64,000 nt of DNA from Tanytarsus gracilentus (GCA_038502055.1 JAXRKN010000045.1:10901501-10965500); one strand, 5' to 3'; positions 50,201 through 60,262 are shown, counted from the stretch's first letter. Notes: generated from the letters alone by a model not told the origin. Numbers and translations: made by a program.

Positions 50201-50936
50201 TAATCAGAGAATAAATGAAATTAATTTTGGTCTAGAAAATTGGAATTAAAAGCTGCAAATTCTCGCTTTGTGCATGTAAAATTCATTCAACTAGCTAAAA
50301 ACACAATAACCACAAATTAGAAAAAGTGCAATAAAATCTCCAACTAAAATAACACTTTTAAGTAATCTGAAATGCTTGAAATAAATTCTAACCTCAAAAG
50401 TTTTTAAGCAAACAAAATAAAATAAAACGCAATTTAATTTCTTTTTTTACAACTCGATAAAAATTATTTTTCTGAGTGAGCGTCAGGAAAGTGCAATAAA
50501 AAATTAATATATTGCACTCATTTAGATCGAAAGACAGTTTTCTGAGTTTATTCAAGAAGATGAAAAATATCAAGGGGATGCAACTCTGGAATTAATAAAT
50601 TTTTTAAACTTTATAAATTTTATAATTTGAAATATTTTATAATTTTTTAAAACCTCCTACCAAAGTCAACTCCCCTTGATAAGTCGCAAACTAAAAAATT
50701 CCCATAACCAGAAATACTCCGCACTATTGCCAACCTAACCATAGGTGATCTCGACTGATAAGTGTCCATAAATTTATCTATTTTACGGTCTCACACTCTG
50801 TGCATAGCACGACTTATTTGTTTCTACTTACCTTCTGGATCACAAGCGGCGTTCCAAAGTCTTTTCCACCTTGTAAACGGAAGCCCCAAGGCTGTGCGTC
50901 ATTTCTCGACAGACGAGCTGTAATGATATTTGCCAT
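19318..50936 (-). CDS. Zasp52: Zasp52, Z-disc PDZ/ZM/LIM protein, many isoforms
   Basis: Muscle Z-disc and integrin-site scaffold that binds alpha-actinin, of the Alp/Enigma family. Exons from 5' to 3': 50936-50832, 35893-35742, 35685-35529, 35452-35319, 35081-34990, 32870-32705, 31945-31696 (alternative), 30729-30535, 30254-30188, 29800-29576, 29429-29235 (stop, or alternative donor at 29246), 28768-28730, 25674-21126, 21001-20347 (alternative), 20250-20067, 19692-19453, 19395-19318. The longest in-frame path gives 2188 residues: PDZ (1-86), ZM motif (about 139-183), LIM1 (about 260-320), a long linker, LIM2-4 (about 2015-2188). The path ending at 29235 gives 495 residues. The start is MANIITARLSRNDAQPWGFR, the canonical PDZ opening. 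The exon begins 8 nt upstream of the ATG, so a noncoding first exon lies further right. Introns hold two nested genes and several mobile elements. Confidence 0.93.
20347..21001 (-). CDS. Zasp52: Zasp52 alternative exon supplying a different LIM2 start
   Basis: Acceptor TTTTTCTAG at 21001, donor ACAAG|GTGAGT at 20347, 655 nt, phase 1 in and phase 2 out, like the giant exon. It begins YNKKVDNLATDLLKESVDKL, contains two polyproline runs (FLPPPPPAIL and LPLPPPPSP, possible SH3 or EVH1 ligands), a His/Asn-rich middle and ends HPVCDKCKCKITR, which can replace CGSCANQIR as the first half of the LIM2 zinc finger. It would give a Zasp52 form without the giant exon. Confidence 0.85.
21126..25674 (-). 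CDS. Zasp52: Zasp52 giant exon with charged helical region and first part of LIM2
   Basis: A 4549-nt exon (about 1516 residues). The N-terminal two thirds are mostly disordered, with Pro-rich and acidic patches (VEIYDSDEEF near the start). Roughly 22230-23160 on the plus axis encodes about 300 residues almost entirely of E, K, R, Q, A and L with regular spacing, predicted to be a single alpha-helix or coiled coil. The C-terminal part is Pro/Ser/Asn/His-rich and ends RIPICGSCANQIR, the first Cys pair of LIM2, at donor CAG|GTGCGG. Its 5' boundary is inferred: the acceptor at CTGAAAG|ACAAAAC gives phase 1, matching the micro-exon and exon 5, but an acceptor near 25597 (CGTCAG|AGT) is also possible in phase 0. 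Confidence 0.88.
26068..27114 (+). mobile_element. About 1-kb retroposon-like insertion with 23-bp target duplication
   Basis: A 23-bp direct repeat (26068-26090 and 27092-27114, beginning AAAAATTTTATTGGC) flanks 1001 bp of sequence that is less AT-rich than the surroundings. The insert ends in short repeated units (ATCTAATCTCTAATCT). Long target duplications plus a repetitive 3' tail are typical of non-LTR retrotransposition, so this may be a 5'-truncated non-LTR element, 3' end to the right. No reverse transcriptase frame is present; the longest frame (26581-26775, minus) looks spurious. The family is unidentified. Confidence 0.6.
27562..27638. repeat. Short hairpin repeat
   Basis: Arms AATGTTTGGGGTTGCAAAG (27562-27580) and CTTTTGCAACCTCAAACATT (27619-27638) form a 19-bp stem with one mismatch around a 38-nt AT-rich loop. 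Confidence 0.55.
28730..28768 (-). CDS. Zasp52: Zasp52 39-nt micro-exon
   Basis: Flanked by TATAAAAAG and by donor CAAAG|GTACAT, this exon encodes GWMKPGGGFNPK with split codons at both ends (phase 1 in, phase 1 out). It links the alternative donor at 29246 to the acceptor at 25674 of the giant exon without shifting frame. The surrounding intron is strongly AT-rich, whereas the exon is Gly/Pro-coding. The acceptor has a poor pyrimidine tract, so confidence is moderate. Confidence 0.6.
29235..30254 (-). CDS. Zasp52: Zasp52 exons 9-11 (LIM1 linker and short-isoform end)
   Basis: Exon 30254-30188 reads KNLGASTISSALNAHAGN; exon 29800-29576 is Ser/Asp/Glu-rich and ends VIPPGKGIKVDYK. The last exon (29429-29235) reads VPSNISGPKPFSYAPQAHF, becomes Pro/Ala-rich and stops after TQGVY, giving a 495-residue PDZ-ZM-LIM1 isoform. 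A donor inside it (CAAG|GTGTTT, exon end 29246) leaves phase 1 and would bypass the stop into the micro-exon at 28768. That donor is weak, which would suit regulated choice between short and long forms. Confidence 0.85.
30535..32870 (-). CDS. Zasp52: Zasp52 LIM1 domain, exons 32870-32705 and 30729-30535
   Basis: The first exon ends with ICADCERLIV, the first Cys pair of LIM1; the second continues GVFVRIKDKNLHVECFKCAT and finishes the domain with KLYCDVHARLAAMN. The split falls inside the first zinc finger in phase 2, the same place as in LIM2. The upstream exon is otherwise Pro/Gln-rich linker. The 1.97-kb intron between them contains the alternative exon at 31696-31945. Confidence 0.92.
31696..31945 (-). 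CDS. Zasp52: Zasp52 alternative Pro-rich exon between the two LIM1 exons
   Basis: Acceptor ATATTATAG, donor CCACA|GTAAGG, entered in phase 1 and left in phase 2. It encodes GSTFYWRQSHAIGGSALTHN followed by a Pro/Gln/Ala-rich stretch ending PAAPAP. Its phases equal those of exon 32870-32705, so the two cannot be included together in frame and are best explained as mutually exclusive. It contains no zinc-binding pair, so joining it to 30729-30535 would give a LIM1 without its first CxxC; it may instead join a different downstream exon. Confidence 0.7.
33434..33561. mobile_element. 128-bp inverted-repeat element (MITE-like)
   Basis: Terminal arms TAGCGGAGCTATAAAA (33434-33449) and TTTTATAGCTCCGTTA (33546-33561) match at 15 of 16 positions, with an AT-rich centre and TA at both ends. 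A related end, TAGCGGAGCT, occurs alone at 44272-44281. The size and TA ends suggest a small non-autonomous DNA element. Confidence 0.5.
34990..35685 (-). CDS. Zasp52: Zasp52 exons 3-5: WKP linker, ZM motif and VNFKKNEK segment
   Basis: Exon 3 (35685-35529) reads GAAWKPTVTPLSS onward and ends NNAARPF. Exon 4 (35452-35319) carries the Zasp motif, with SIVNKQYNTPVAMYSEENIA at its core, which mediates alpha-actinin binding in this family. Exon 5 (35081-34990) reads VNFKKNEKVYNPEKSEVLK and ends EPEP in phase 1. The order is as expected for Zasp proteins. From exon 5 several alternative exons are phase-compatible. Confidence 0.93.
35742..50936 (-). CDS. Zasp52: Zasp52 PDZ-domain exons 1 and 2
   Basis: Exon 1 (50936-50832) encodes 35 residues containing PWGFRLQGGKDF, the carboxylate-binding loop of Alp/Enigma PDZ domains. 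Exon 2 (35893-35742) completes the domain: VHTGSIADQAGLKAGDAVVR, then INNTDLFNLRHKDAQDTI. They join in phase 0 over a 14.9-kb intron (35894-50831). That intron contains the ZAD-like gene, the small membrane protein gene, several inverted-repeat elements and a CT-rich microsatellite near 36431; the rest of it shows no supportable coding sequence. Confidence 0.95.
36194..36353. repeat. 160-bp inverted repeat of the GGGGTGGAAA family
   Basis: Left arm AAATCAAGGGGTGGAAA (36194-36210) pairs with the right arm CTTTCCATCGCATCCTTGG onward (36331-36353), allowing a small bulge. The interior is nearly pure A and T. It lies in the large Zasp52 intron. Confidence 0.4.
37218..37331. mobile_element. Short insertion flanked by 17-bp near-identical direct repeats
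   Basis: AAAAGTTTCCACTCCTC (37218-37234) and AAAAGTTTCCACCCCTC (37315-37331) flank 80 bp that are conspicuously GC-richer (ACGGAAGCTGCGCTGGTTTG and following). This looks like a target duplication around a very short retroposed fragment such as a truncated SINE or LINE end. The source is not identified. Confidence 0.4.
40516..41244 (+). CDS. Small nuclear-type protein with two ZAD-like zinc modules
   Basis: Four exons (40516-40650, 40735-40830, 40881-41048, 41104-41244), all splitting between codons, encode 179 residues. Module 1 has CRMC near the start and CESC in the second exon; module 2 has CIIC in the third exon and CERC in the fourth. Each has the pattern of the insect zinc-finger-associated domain: CxxC, a helix-rich spacer with a DEKF/EDKC-type segment, then CxxC. 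ZAD normally forms dimers at the N-terminus of C2H2 zinc-finger proteins, but here no C2H2 finger follows, and the two modules make up the whole protein. It lies inside a Zasp52 intron on the opposite strand. AATAAA is at 41282-41287. DNA binding is doubtful; dimerisation or a decoy role is inference. Confidence 0.85.
41245..49172. other. Large Zasp52 intron, central part
   Basis: Eight kilobases of AT-rich DNA between the ZAD-like gene and the inverted-repeat element. It contains the tandem array at 43298-43430 and scattered purine or pyrimidine tracts (for example GAAGAAGAAGAAG near 46922). Short open frames at 43558, 44869, 47127 and 47706 have no splice partner or recognisable domain. Moderately GC-richer patches may be muscle enhancers, which cannot be told from sequence alone. 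Confidence 0.45.
43298..43430. repeat. Short tandem repeat, unit about 27-30 bp
   Basis: TTAACGGCTGGAAATAATTT recurs at 43326 and 43381, with a partial copy at 43407 and a diverged copy at 43298 (TTAACAGATAAAAATAATTT). The units are separated by AAATTTTAA-type spacers. The array is in the large Zasp52 intron. Confidence 0.6.
49173..49458. mobile_element. 286-bp element with 44-bp perfect terminal inverted repeats
   Basis: Arms 49173-49216 (AATTGAGTTGTATTTTGC onward, ending CATGATCCG) and 49415-49458 are perfect reverse complements over 44 bp. The centre is about 200 bp with no coding potential. Flanking duplications are not obvious; AATT at the tips may include a duplicated target. It starts 7 nt beyond the stop codon of the small membrane protein gene on the minus strand and contains an AATAAA in that orientation (49244-49249). 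Confidence 0.7.
49466..49936 (-). CDS. Small single-pass membrane protein with Cys-rich juxtamembrane segment
   Basis: Three exons (49936-49923, 49874-49759, 49701-49466) with introns of 48 and 57 bp encode 121 residues. Residues 1-23 form a signal peptide (MSVVRTIGASFLVFFVLF, cleavage after ISA). A short ectodomain has one N-glycosylation sequon (N35-A-T) and two cysteines (C40, C52). Residues 62-80 are a transmembrane helix running into CCCLCWCCICK, a likely palmitoylation cluster. The cytoplasmic tail (about 35 residues) has NPYV and ends SDSAIATVA. The layout recalls Shisa-like adaptors, but I cannot assign a family. It lies in the large Zasp52 intron on the same strand. The splice choice is supported because the other acceptor in intron 1 and a 30-bp intron 2 give a stop or an implausible size. 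Confidence 0.75.
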
Positions 50937-51176
50937 GGCTTGATCTACAAATGGAGAGAAATAATTTGTTTGAGTTAATAGTTCGAGCTATGGTAATTGC
51001 TTCCTTGCGCTTTTCATGATCATGATAAATTCCTTTTGGTATTGAAACAAAAATGTTTTTACGGCATGCATGGAAAATTATTTTAATGAGCTCAAATAGA
51101 TGTGTGAAGTCGACCTTTCGTGTACGCTTTAGGTGGCTTTAAATATTTACTCAATGGAAGTAATTGAGATAAAAGC

Positions 51177-51960
51177 TTGAGATCCTCACGGTTTTCACCG
51201 GTTCGGTTATAACCGGTTTTCACCGAAACTTTTAATAACCGGTTTCACCGATTTTTTCTTCCGGTTAACCGGTTTTGAAATCAATATATATTTTTCTGCT
51301 TTTTGAAATTATTTTAATTTTATTGAAAAATTCCAATTTAAATTTATTTTCAATGTTTTGAACCGTTTTTATGTTTATTTTAATAAACTAATCTTCAAAT
51401 ACTAGTATTGTGAAAAAACAGGCGCTAAAAGTCCACTAAAAGTTTTTATTTATGAGAAAACTTTTACGTTTCTCATGTATAAAAAGTTTTGTTTTATTTA
51501 ATACTTTTACACTCTTTCACAATTCAGTTTCTTTACAAGTGTGAGCAACTAAAGTGATTTATTTTAAATTTTAATAAAAAAGTGAATTGAATTTTGGATT
51601 TTCGACAATGTGAGACGAAAAGAGTTACGGTAATTATTGTGAATCTATAGTAGTTTTTTAATATTTTTTGTCGTCGTTTTTCGAAAGCAAATCGTCTAGT
51701 CAGCAAGCTTCGCAATAGACTTGGAGATGAGAACATCAATACAATTGCCTTTCTGAAGTGTTATTTTAGATATAAGTTAAATTAATCTTTGTTATTTAGT
51801 TTTTAAGTGTCTTAAGTTAATAAATTTTCGTTTTATATACAATTTTTTTTTCAGAAATTTAGATAAAAACTCATAACCGGTTAACCGGTGAAAACCGGTT
51901 ATGAGCATTTTAAAACCGGTTAAACCGAAATCGTGAAAACCGGTTATATAAGGATCTCTA
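51177..51960. mobile_element. 784-bp non-autonomous hAT-like element
   Basis: The element is flanked by 8-bp direct repeats ATAAAAGC (51169-51176 and 51961-51968), the hAT duplication length. Termini read TTGAGATCCT (left) and TAGAGATCCT (right, reversed). Subterminal regions on both sides are packed with ACCGGTT or AACCGGTT motifs, giving extended self-complementarity (51190-51285 with 51875-51950). The interior has no clear transposase; a 68-codon minus-strand frame (51533-51739) is not recognisable. Confidence 0.78.
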
Positions 51961-52368
51961 ATAAAAGCTTGAATGATTTTGTTTGATAGCATTAAGGATA
52001 TCATTAAAATTATTAAATTTAGGGGTTGAATTTAAGTGACGTCGATAAAATTTAATTTGATAAATTTTTAAATTTAATTTTATTAAAATGAATCAAAAAT
52101 TTTTACCAATTTCCTCATGACCCCCAAAAATATACCAAATTTTTGATATTTTCCATTAAGTTAGCAAACGTACATGAAAGCAAATAAAAGCTCAACTCAT
52201 GCATAAAATGTCTGCTCTATATTTGCTCCAAACCGACCCTCAAGGCACTAACTCTCTTGTGCAAGGTTCTCAAATTAATTTCCATCGTTTATAAATTTCA
52301 TAAGGTATCATTGCCATAAACTAAAAGTGTAACAGTATAAAAGAAGAAATGGAGAGAACTTTTTACTG

Positions 52369-52514
52369 CAAGGGATGGAAACTTTTGAGTAAGAAATTTG
52401 ATTTTTTAAAAATTATTTAAATCTTTCTAACTTCAAATAATTAATTTTTATAATTTTTCATTAATTAATGTTTAAAAATTTAAACAATAATTTTCCAAAG
52501 TTTCCAACCCCTGA
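52369..52514. repeat. 146-bp inverted repeat of the GGGATGGAAACTTT family
   Basis: CAAGGGATGGAAACTTT (52369-52385) pairs with AAAGTTTCCAACCCCTG (52498-52514) with few mismatches; the interior is AT-rich. The ends resemble the repeats at 9074 and 36194. Confidence 0.45.
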
Positions 52515-55500
52515 AATTATTTTTTTTGAAAGAGCAGCAAAAAGAAAGAAAAATATTTAGAATAAATTCATGCAAAATTTTTTCGATGTTTCTCATTTCA
52601 AAAAACAACATTTTTTATTATTTTCACTCTGCAATGCCAACAGCAGCGTCTCTCTGCAGCTGTACAACAAAAAAAGAGCATTTTTAATGCCTGAAACTCA
52701 GACTATTGGATTGTACATCATTTACCATAAAATCTCAAAAGCTCAACGACATCTGAAACTTCCGTGGTTAAATTTCATTCACACTTGCTTGATGAGCTTG
52801 TTTGTTTTTTCAGGCATGCATGAATTGTGTGTGTTAACTCGCGTGATCAACTGAAAAATTGTTTACTCGATTGATGACTAATTTTTAAGACGAACAATCG
52901 AAAAACAGATGCGAAAAAAATATGGGCGAATTATTGGAATGTTAAAAGGAAGAAGAATTTTGTATTCAAAAAAATATTAGAGTTTGAATAAATCGACCAA
53001 CTTTAAAAACATCCCATTAAATTATGATTTCCTCTTCTATCAATATCGACATCAAGCCACCACCTACTGTTGAGGTTACAATACAACAAACCACATCGTA
53101 AAAGAAGCGACATCAATTGAAAGCAAATAAATTATGAATAAATCACAGTGTGATGAACTCAAATTGATGTTGATAATCTCGTTATAAATCTGCCACACTG
53201 CGAACCTCCCCTCAAAGTCATTAACTTAAATTGTTGAAACTATTTTTGTATGTAATTGAGATTGATTCATAAGCAGAAGCTCATTACAGCACGTTCAAGC
53301 ATTAATTGAATCTATTTACGTTCCACGCTTTGTTTGTAAATTTAATCGATAATGAGAGGCGAGTGAGAGAGAGAAGCTGGCAGTGTGGAATAGCGAAATA
53401 AAAAAGAAATGAGAAGAATTTTTTAAAAAAAGAGTTGGAGAATGGATTGTAATTTGTGGTCATGATCACTGAGCACTTAAGCATCGAGATCACTTAAGAA
53501 GATTTGAATTTATTTAGACCGTTAAATTTAAAAAAAATTCCGTTCATAGAAAAATTCTTAGAAAATTTAATTAAAGCAAGAAATTTTTTCCCTCTTCATT
53601 AAAATTTTTTTGCACGACTTCCCAAGAATGATGACAGAGCATCATCGCTCTTATTTCTCCCCCTTTTCTTGAAGATCATCAACGTTTAATTGACCGCGAG
53701 AATATTTCGTGCTATAAGAGTGATTTCTGCAAATGCTGCACATTTTTTTTGTGCTGGCTGTGAAAAAATTATTATACAAAGTTATTTAATGAGAAAAAAT
53801 TGCAGTCTGCAGAAATGCATTAAACAAAATTGAAATGTCGGCGGCGACGAATTGCGATAAGTGGAGAGAAATTACTCAGTAATTTGTTAAAAACTCGAGA
53901 TTTTTGAACTTTTAACGGTTAAAGTTTTTTAATTAATTTTTTTGTTAACTTTGACATTCCTTTTAAATCCATTCCCACGACTTTAACCTCACATCACTCT
54001 AATAAATTAATTAAATTTGCTCATCAACTAAAATGGAGAAAATCACCTCAGGCTTAGCGACATTCATTCTTTTGTTTGCATCAGAAGATGAAGTTCAAAC
54101 AAAACATTTCTCTCTGCCGCGTATTTGATTTAACAAACTCATGCTCGCATATGTCAGAAACCACAAAAGTGGCGTTAAGAGTTGAAGAATGCCGGCTTGG
54201 TTGTTTGACGAGCAAAACTTATTTTTTCCGAATCCTTTAAGCTGATTTTCAAGAACGAAGGTTCATCATCAATTTTTGGATTATAAAGGATGGAAAAATA
54301 TAAGAGGATTTTTTTGTTGAGGCTTTCGAGTGTAATGAGATCAAAAAGGATTATTTTTATTGGTTTTGTTACCACTGAAATTTATTTTTAAAATTAATCG
54401 GAGATTTTTATCTTCAGAAATTTTTTAACGGTTTTTTTAAGTTTGAAAATATTAAATTTAAAAATTTAGATTAAATTTGAAACTATTAAATTGAAAAATA
54501 TTAATTTTAAAAATTTAAATTAAAATTGATCTCAAATTTTAAAATTTGTCAAAAATAAAAATTTAAATTTCAAAAAGACGTTAAAAAATTTAATTTTTTC
54601 TTTCAACTCTTTCCAGGACTTTCTTCTCTCTTCATTTTCTCTTTTTATGCGCCGAACTCCAATCATAAAGAAAATTGCAAGCATCATGACATCATCCACG
54701 TCCAGAATTCTCTCACTTAAGTACACGGTTACCTTTTTAAGTGAAAGTTAAATTGAATTTTTACATCCGCAAGGCATTTATGTGGCCATAAAATACATCT
54801 TTTGCCTTAATTACAGGACAATGACTAATTTATTATTATCCATTATTATTCTCACTCTCATGCAGCACTCATTGTCTGGGTTGAGGTCATTGTGTCGACT
54901 GCAAGGAGATGAGTGAAGTTTCATCCAAAGTTCATTCGCAACTTCTTTCACCAACTTCGAGTCCAATTTTACTTTTTTGATTATTTTATTGATTCTCCTT
55001 TCTCCGCAATGCATCGCATGTGCACTTTTCACTTGACATTTGCCACACGATGTGCGCTATTTATTGAGTCCAGCGAGAGAAAAAAAGTTACATAAACATG
55101 TTTACGAAAAAAATAAAAGACTTTTTTGTGTTCCGCGAAGATGAACGCACGCAATCTCAATTTTTATCGCCTTTGAAAAAAGAATTCTTGATGCTGTTTT
55201 TTAATTTTATTTTTACGAAAACGACAACGACGCTCATTTTCAGGTTGTTGCGGATTTTTTAATGCTCCATCCCAAAAATAAAGCTCTTAAATAAGAGAAA
55301 TATTTATCGTTTCACATTTTGGGACTCCTTGCAGCTCTCTCACTCTCTCGCATAAGGGCTTTGACCTCTCGAAATGCGCGCGCGAACATTTTGCTCGACT
55401 TTTTATTCATTCGCGTTTAAAAATTTTGCGGAGGATTTATAGCGGAAATTTGCGCATTCATTGATTAACGGGATGCTCAATTTTTCGGTCGGGAATTATG

Positions 55501-55702
55501 ATTGCCGATGATAATTGAAAAGAAATCGACTTTGGTGGGCTTAATTTGGACGAAACTGAAAATGATTTTTTGATGATCACGTTAATGAAAGCTGAGAAGC
55601 GTGTAAAATTTGTAAATCACATAAATTGAAGATTTTTTGGCTTCTTGTAAGTCAGTATTTGATTAACTGTAGAGAAGGGTTTAAAAAATTGTCAAAAAAT
55701 AA

Positions 55703-55818
55703 CAGAGATGGGCAATTACAAAAAATTTACACGTAATTTTATTTAATTTTTGGCAATTACATGATTTTTGTATAAGAATTTAATTTTTTTTCGACTCCAA
55801 TGTAATTGCCCATCTCTG
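55703..55818. mobile_element. 116-bp hAT-like MITE
   Basis: The 18-bp perfect inverted repeats CAGAGATGGGCAATTACA (55703-55720) and its complement (55801-55818) border an AT-rich centre. CAGAG-type starts are characteristic of hAT ends. The 8-bp flanks (AAAAATAA and ATAATTAT) are not identical, so a duplication is not confirmed. Confidence 0.65.
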
Positions 55819-58800
55819 ATAATTATTTTTCAATTTTCTTTTGGAATTTAAATTTCTTAGCTTTGCTTTCAATGAAACTTTAATTTATTTCAACCCCGCA
55901 TGAATCATTCACGTTTAATTTCACATTCGTGCCTCGAGCTGTGACACATTGCAATTTAATTAATAAACGATGACATTGGTGATGACTTATGAAGGTTTTT
56001 TAGACGGAAAAGTTGTGCAGAGAAAAATTTTCCATCATCATCGCACAAAACAAAAGCTGGAAGCTGAAAAATGATGTTAAAAATAAATTCTATTTCACTG
56101 TTGGACATTCTGCCAGGGTGGGAGAGATTAATTGTGATAAATGGTCTGTCTTGAGAGAAATTAAAGCTGAGAGAGAGAATTTTTGCAACTATCTATCACA
56201 AAATTGTTACATTCGAGTGTGGCATTTGCGAGAATTGTGTGTGATGTACGGATTTAAGTGGCGGGAGATAAAAAATCTACAATTGAAACTTTTTCTCTCA
56301 ATGCCCACTGACCCCATTAGGAGTTCTTAATGCTTTGATTTCTAATTCTATTAAGGCTTTTAAGGTTTCTGTTGTGTTTGGGTGAGTGGGAATGAATTTA
56401 TTGAGTACAAAAAGATTAAATTGAGATAATTTTAAATGAACCATTTTTGAAAAATTGAAACTAGTTGAATAAAAAAAAATTTCCATCCACTCAACATTGG
56501 ACAGATTATGGCTTCCATAAATATTAAGAAAAAAAATTACAACCCCCGAAGCTGCGCTTGTCAACTAGACACAAACAATGAAAATAATTCTAATAACAAT
56601 GGAAGATGACAAAAACGACAATGAAATACTTCGCATCTCATAACTCACGAGAAATGTTTTTCTTTTTTGCCTTCAGCATCATAACCGAAAGACTGAGAGA
56701 GAAAAATTCCACACTGACGACTTTCATTTTCGTGAGTAAAGAATTTGAGTTTTCATTGCTAAGAAAAAAAATAATTTTGCGAATACAAACACTTGCTACT
56801 CGTTTGGCATCATCGGCGAGTTGAGAAACTTTTAAAAATAGAATATTTTTGCTTAATTTCTTCTTTTTGATATGCCATGAAGACATTTGTGGGATAGTAG
56901 GCGAGGGACAGTAAGCAGAGCGTCGTATGATGATGTCTTGAAAATTTTCACTGTCGCGGAAATTTCTGTTTATTTTATGAAAAAATATTATTGAAAGGTT
57001 TATGATGTTGAACTTTAAGGTGGCAACTTATGGATTTTCTTGGAAATGATCCAAGAAATTTTTATGAGAAATTAATTTTACAAAAAATTCGATTTTTTGA
57101 GTTTAAGTTCAAATTTTGAATCAAAATTAGAAATTGAACTTATTTTCAATTTTTGAAATTTTAATTTTTAAATCAATCAAAACTAAGGTTCAAAAATTGA
57201 ACTTTAAATTTTAAATCATAAAAATACGTTAAACAATAAAATATCTTCAATAACTAAACACTGATTGCAGCTGATGTCAACAGCAATCACTTTGTTGACC
57301 CCATTTAGCCTTCAATTACCATCGTCACCTTTCATTTAAGTGATTCCTTACAATTTAATGTCTTCGCTAAACAAACAATATAATTGCCATGCTCATGTCT
57401 CATTATCATTTCTTTTTCTTCATATGCACAAATCGTTTACCTCGAACATTCTCTCGTCTATTTTTTTTGTGAATAAAAGAAAATTGCGCCGTGATTACAA
57501 AGCACTAGTGTGACTCCATCGATGCAATTAATCAATAAATATCTCCAACTCATTCCCACAATGTTGCTTGCGATTCAGCAGAATTTTTGCTCGCGCGCCT
57601 GCCGGCAAAACGGTTTCGATTTCATGGAAAATTTTTCACAATCGCTTCATGTTCCACATATAAAGCGTCGCATTTTTATGTTGCTATTTTTTGCCCGTTG
57701 TTATCATCAATTAGTGGTTAAAGCGAGCAATTAAGAGAGAAAATTAGGATTTGCTCTGAGCGTCGTCGTCGTCGCTTTGTTGTGTAAGATTTACGAAGTT
57801 TGCAACAATGTGAAATCGAGCTGTCGATCACTTTTGTGTGCCACATTAATGTGTGTGTGTTGTTTGGGCTATTTTGCGGGATATTTTTTCAATTTTAATA
57901 CGAGACACGAGTTCGTTGTGGTGGCTTTGGTGTGGTTTTCGACATTGTTGCAGCTTATTGAGGGATAAAAATTGCATTTAATTTTTGAAGGTGAAAATAA
58001 CAAGTATTTAATTAAATTAAAATTCTTTAGATATTTTTGAATATTGAATTTAAATTTAGGATTTTTAAAAATATTTAAATGTAGTTTAAAAATTGAAATC
58101 CACATTTGACATTAAATTTAACAAAATTTTATAATTTTCTATTTAAATTTCCTCGTGATGGCATCAGATGACTGTAAACTTCACATGTGCACCAATTCGC
58201 TGAATCACCGCATCGAGATTAGTAGTAAAATTGAATTTAAGTCGCCGCTTTTTTGTTTCGCTCTATAAATAAAACATCACAAATCGCTTCGTGTGGCGGA
58301 GAGCTGCGATGTGTGTGCCTTAATAATCGATAGATGATTATGTAATAAGACCCTATTGCTGCTACCGCTGTGTGCTCGATCATATGCAGTGATGATGCGA
58401 CGATGCATTTATGCCATGAGTTGTTTGTGTGGCGATGGTGAGAGGCATTGTTGTTATTTAAAGCGCCATAAGCGTGCATGCATAATTCATGAGGTGAAAC
58501 TCTCACTCTCTCACTCATCGAATGCATTTTTGATTTCATAATAATGTTTTTGTTTGATTTTCATCTTCATGAAGATTATTTTAATTTTTTCCTCTTCATA
58601 AGTGACACTCGAGAGAGTCTCGTAGGCTGTGAAAAATGGCAAATTTATCGTGCATGCACATGCAAGCTGATTACTAGGTCATCGTAAAAAGTTGTGCACC
58701 AATTGAAATATTTTTTATGAGCTTTTCATGTCTTTTTTGTAAGTCACGATTGTAAATCATTCGGAAAAATTAATATTTTTCTTTAGAAATGATGAGACAT

Positions 58801-60262
58801 TTTGACATGACTGTCGTGATGGGTTGATAAGGAAATGAATTTAAATTTGTTGAGGGATTGAAATGTCAAAATGTTTATGAGTGAAAATTTAACGGTCATT
58901 AAATTTTTGAATTTATTTTGAATAATTTTAAATTGACATAAAAATTCTTACAGAGCTCTGCAGAGTTAAAAGTCGGTTAAAATATTTCTAGCAGAGTTTT
59001 TCATCAAAAAATCAACCGACTTCACTTTCTACAAATTTCGATTAAAGTTCAAATCTCTAATTTCCCACAGCAAACAACCCATAAGAATCTAAAGTATCTA
59101 AACGTCTTTAGTTCCACATTTGTAATGCGAATTAATAAATTACATGCCTCAATATTTCTCCTCGAGTACCACAACAACACAGTAATAACAACAATAAATA
59201 ATTTTACTCTCTCTCAATACATCGCGAGCTGTGGCGATGTCGACGGCAGGAGAAAAATTACGCGAAAGTTGTAAACTTCTTATCGTTAAAAAGCTATTTA
59301 TTATCGAGAATTATCTGCTTCGTTTCCTTTTTTTTTTGATTTCAGCCTCGCGAGGGAGTTTTAAAACGAGTTTTTTTAACATTGTTATAATTTTTTTAAC
59401 CAAATTGAAATTTATGTGCAAAACATTGTGTTGTGAGAACAAAACAAATTGCCAGCATTTCTTTCTCGCCGCTACGTCGGTGGGCATCGATTAGTGATAT
59501 TTTCTATGGAAATAAAGAGTCGAGGAAATAATTTGCATCGAAAAGACATTTCACAAACATTTACATTCCGCATTTTTTTTATCCTCTCCCTATTTGTATT
59601 GACTGTTGACTCAGATGAACAAAGCACTTTTATTGAAGTGTAGAAAAAATTGCAGTTTATACAAAAAAATATTCTTGAACTTTTCAAATTCAATTTCCGA
59701 TAAAATTTTCACAACTGTTTTATTCGTAATCAAGGGTGAAAATTAGTCATGAAATATGGCCAATTAGTCGAGTTTAACCTTCTCGTTCAGACATTTTAAT
59801 GACAGCATGCACATGTGGTGATAACTAAAAACCAATAGCAAACAAATCGATAACGCAAAATTATCCAGAATTGTGTGCTCGATAATTTATTTTTTTTGTG
59901 TACACATCGCGTCAGTTCCGCTTGTTATCAATCATCGATAATTGAATCATAAAATGAACGACAAAAAATTCCCGCATTGCTGTTAAATTCTTTTTTAACC
60001 TCCAAATCAACATGACTCACTTTTTTTCAAAAAACCTTCTCGACATAAAGCGAAAATAATTTAAACGCTTTGTTTACATTTCCAATTTTACTCGCATTTT
60101 TGCTCTCGCTGGAACGAGACTGAAGTGTAAACAAGAGAAAGCACAAAAAAATTTAATTTTCATCTCACATTACATCATCGATGAACGTCATAAAATTAAT
60201 TATAAATAGAAATTGAGTTGTGGCGGAAAATTTTTTATCATAAACAAAATTATTAAGAATTA

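Larger units (their letters stand above)
50945..60260. other. Upstream or first-intron region of Zasp52
   Basis: Apart from the mobile elements and hairpin listed separately, about 9 kb without a supportable coding exon. Because the first coding exon of Zasp52 begins with a splice acceptor 8 nt before its ATG, a noncoding first exon and promoter must lie to the right, here or beyond the window. Patches with CT runs and CGCGCG near 55330-55400 are candidates for regulatory DNA. Confidence 0.45.
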
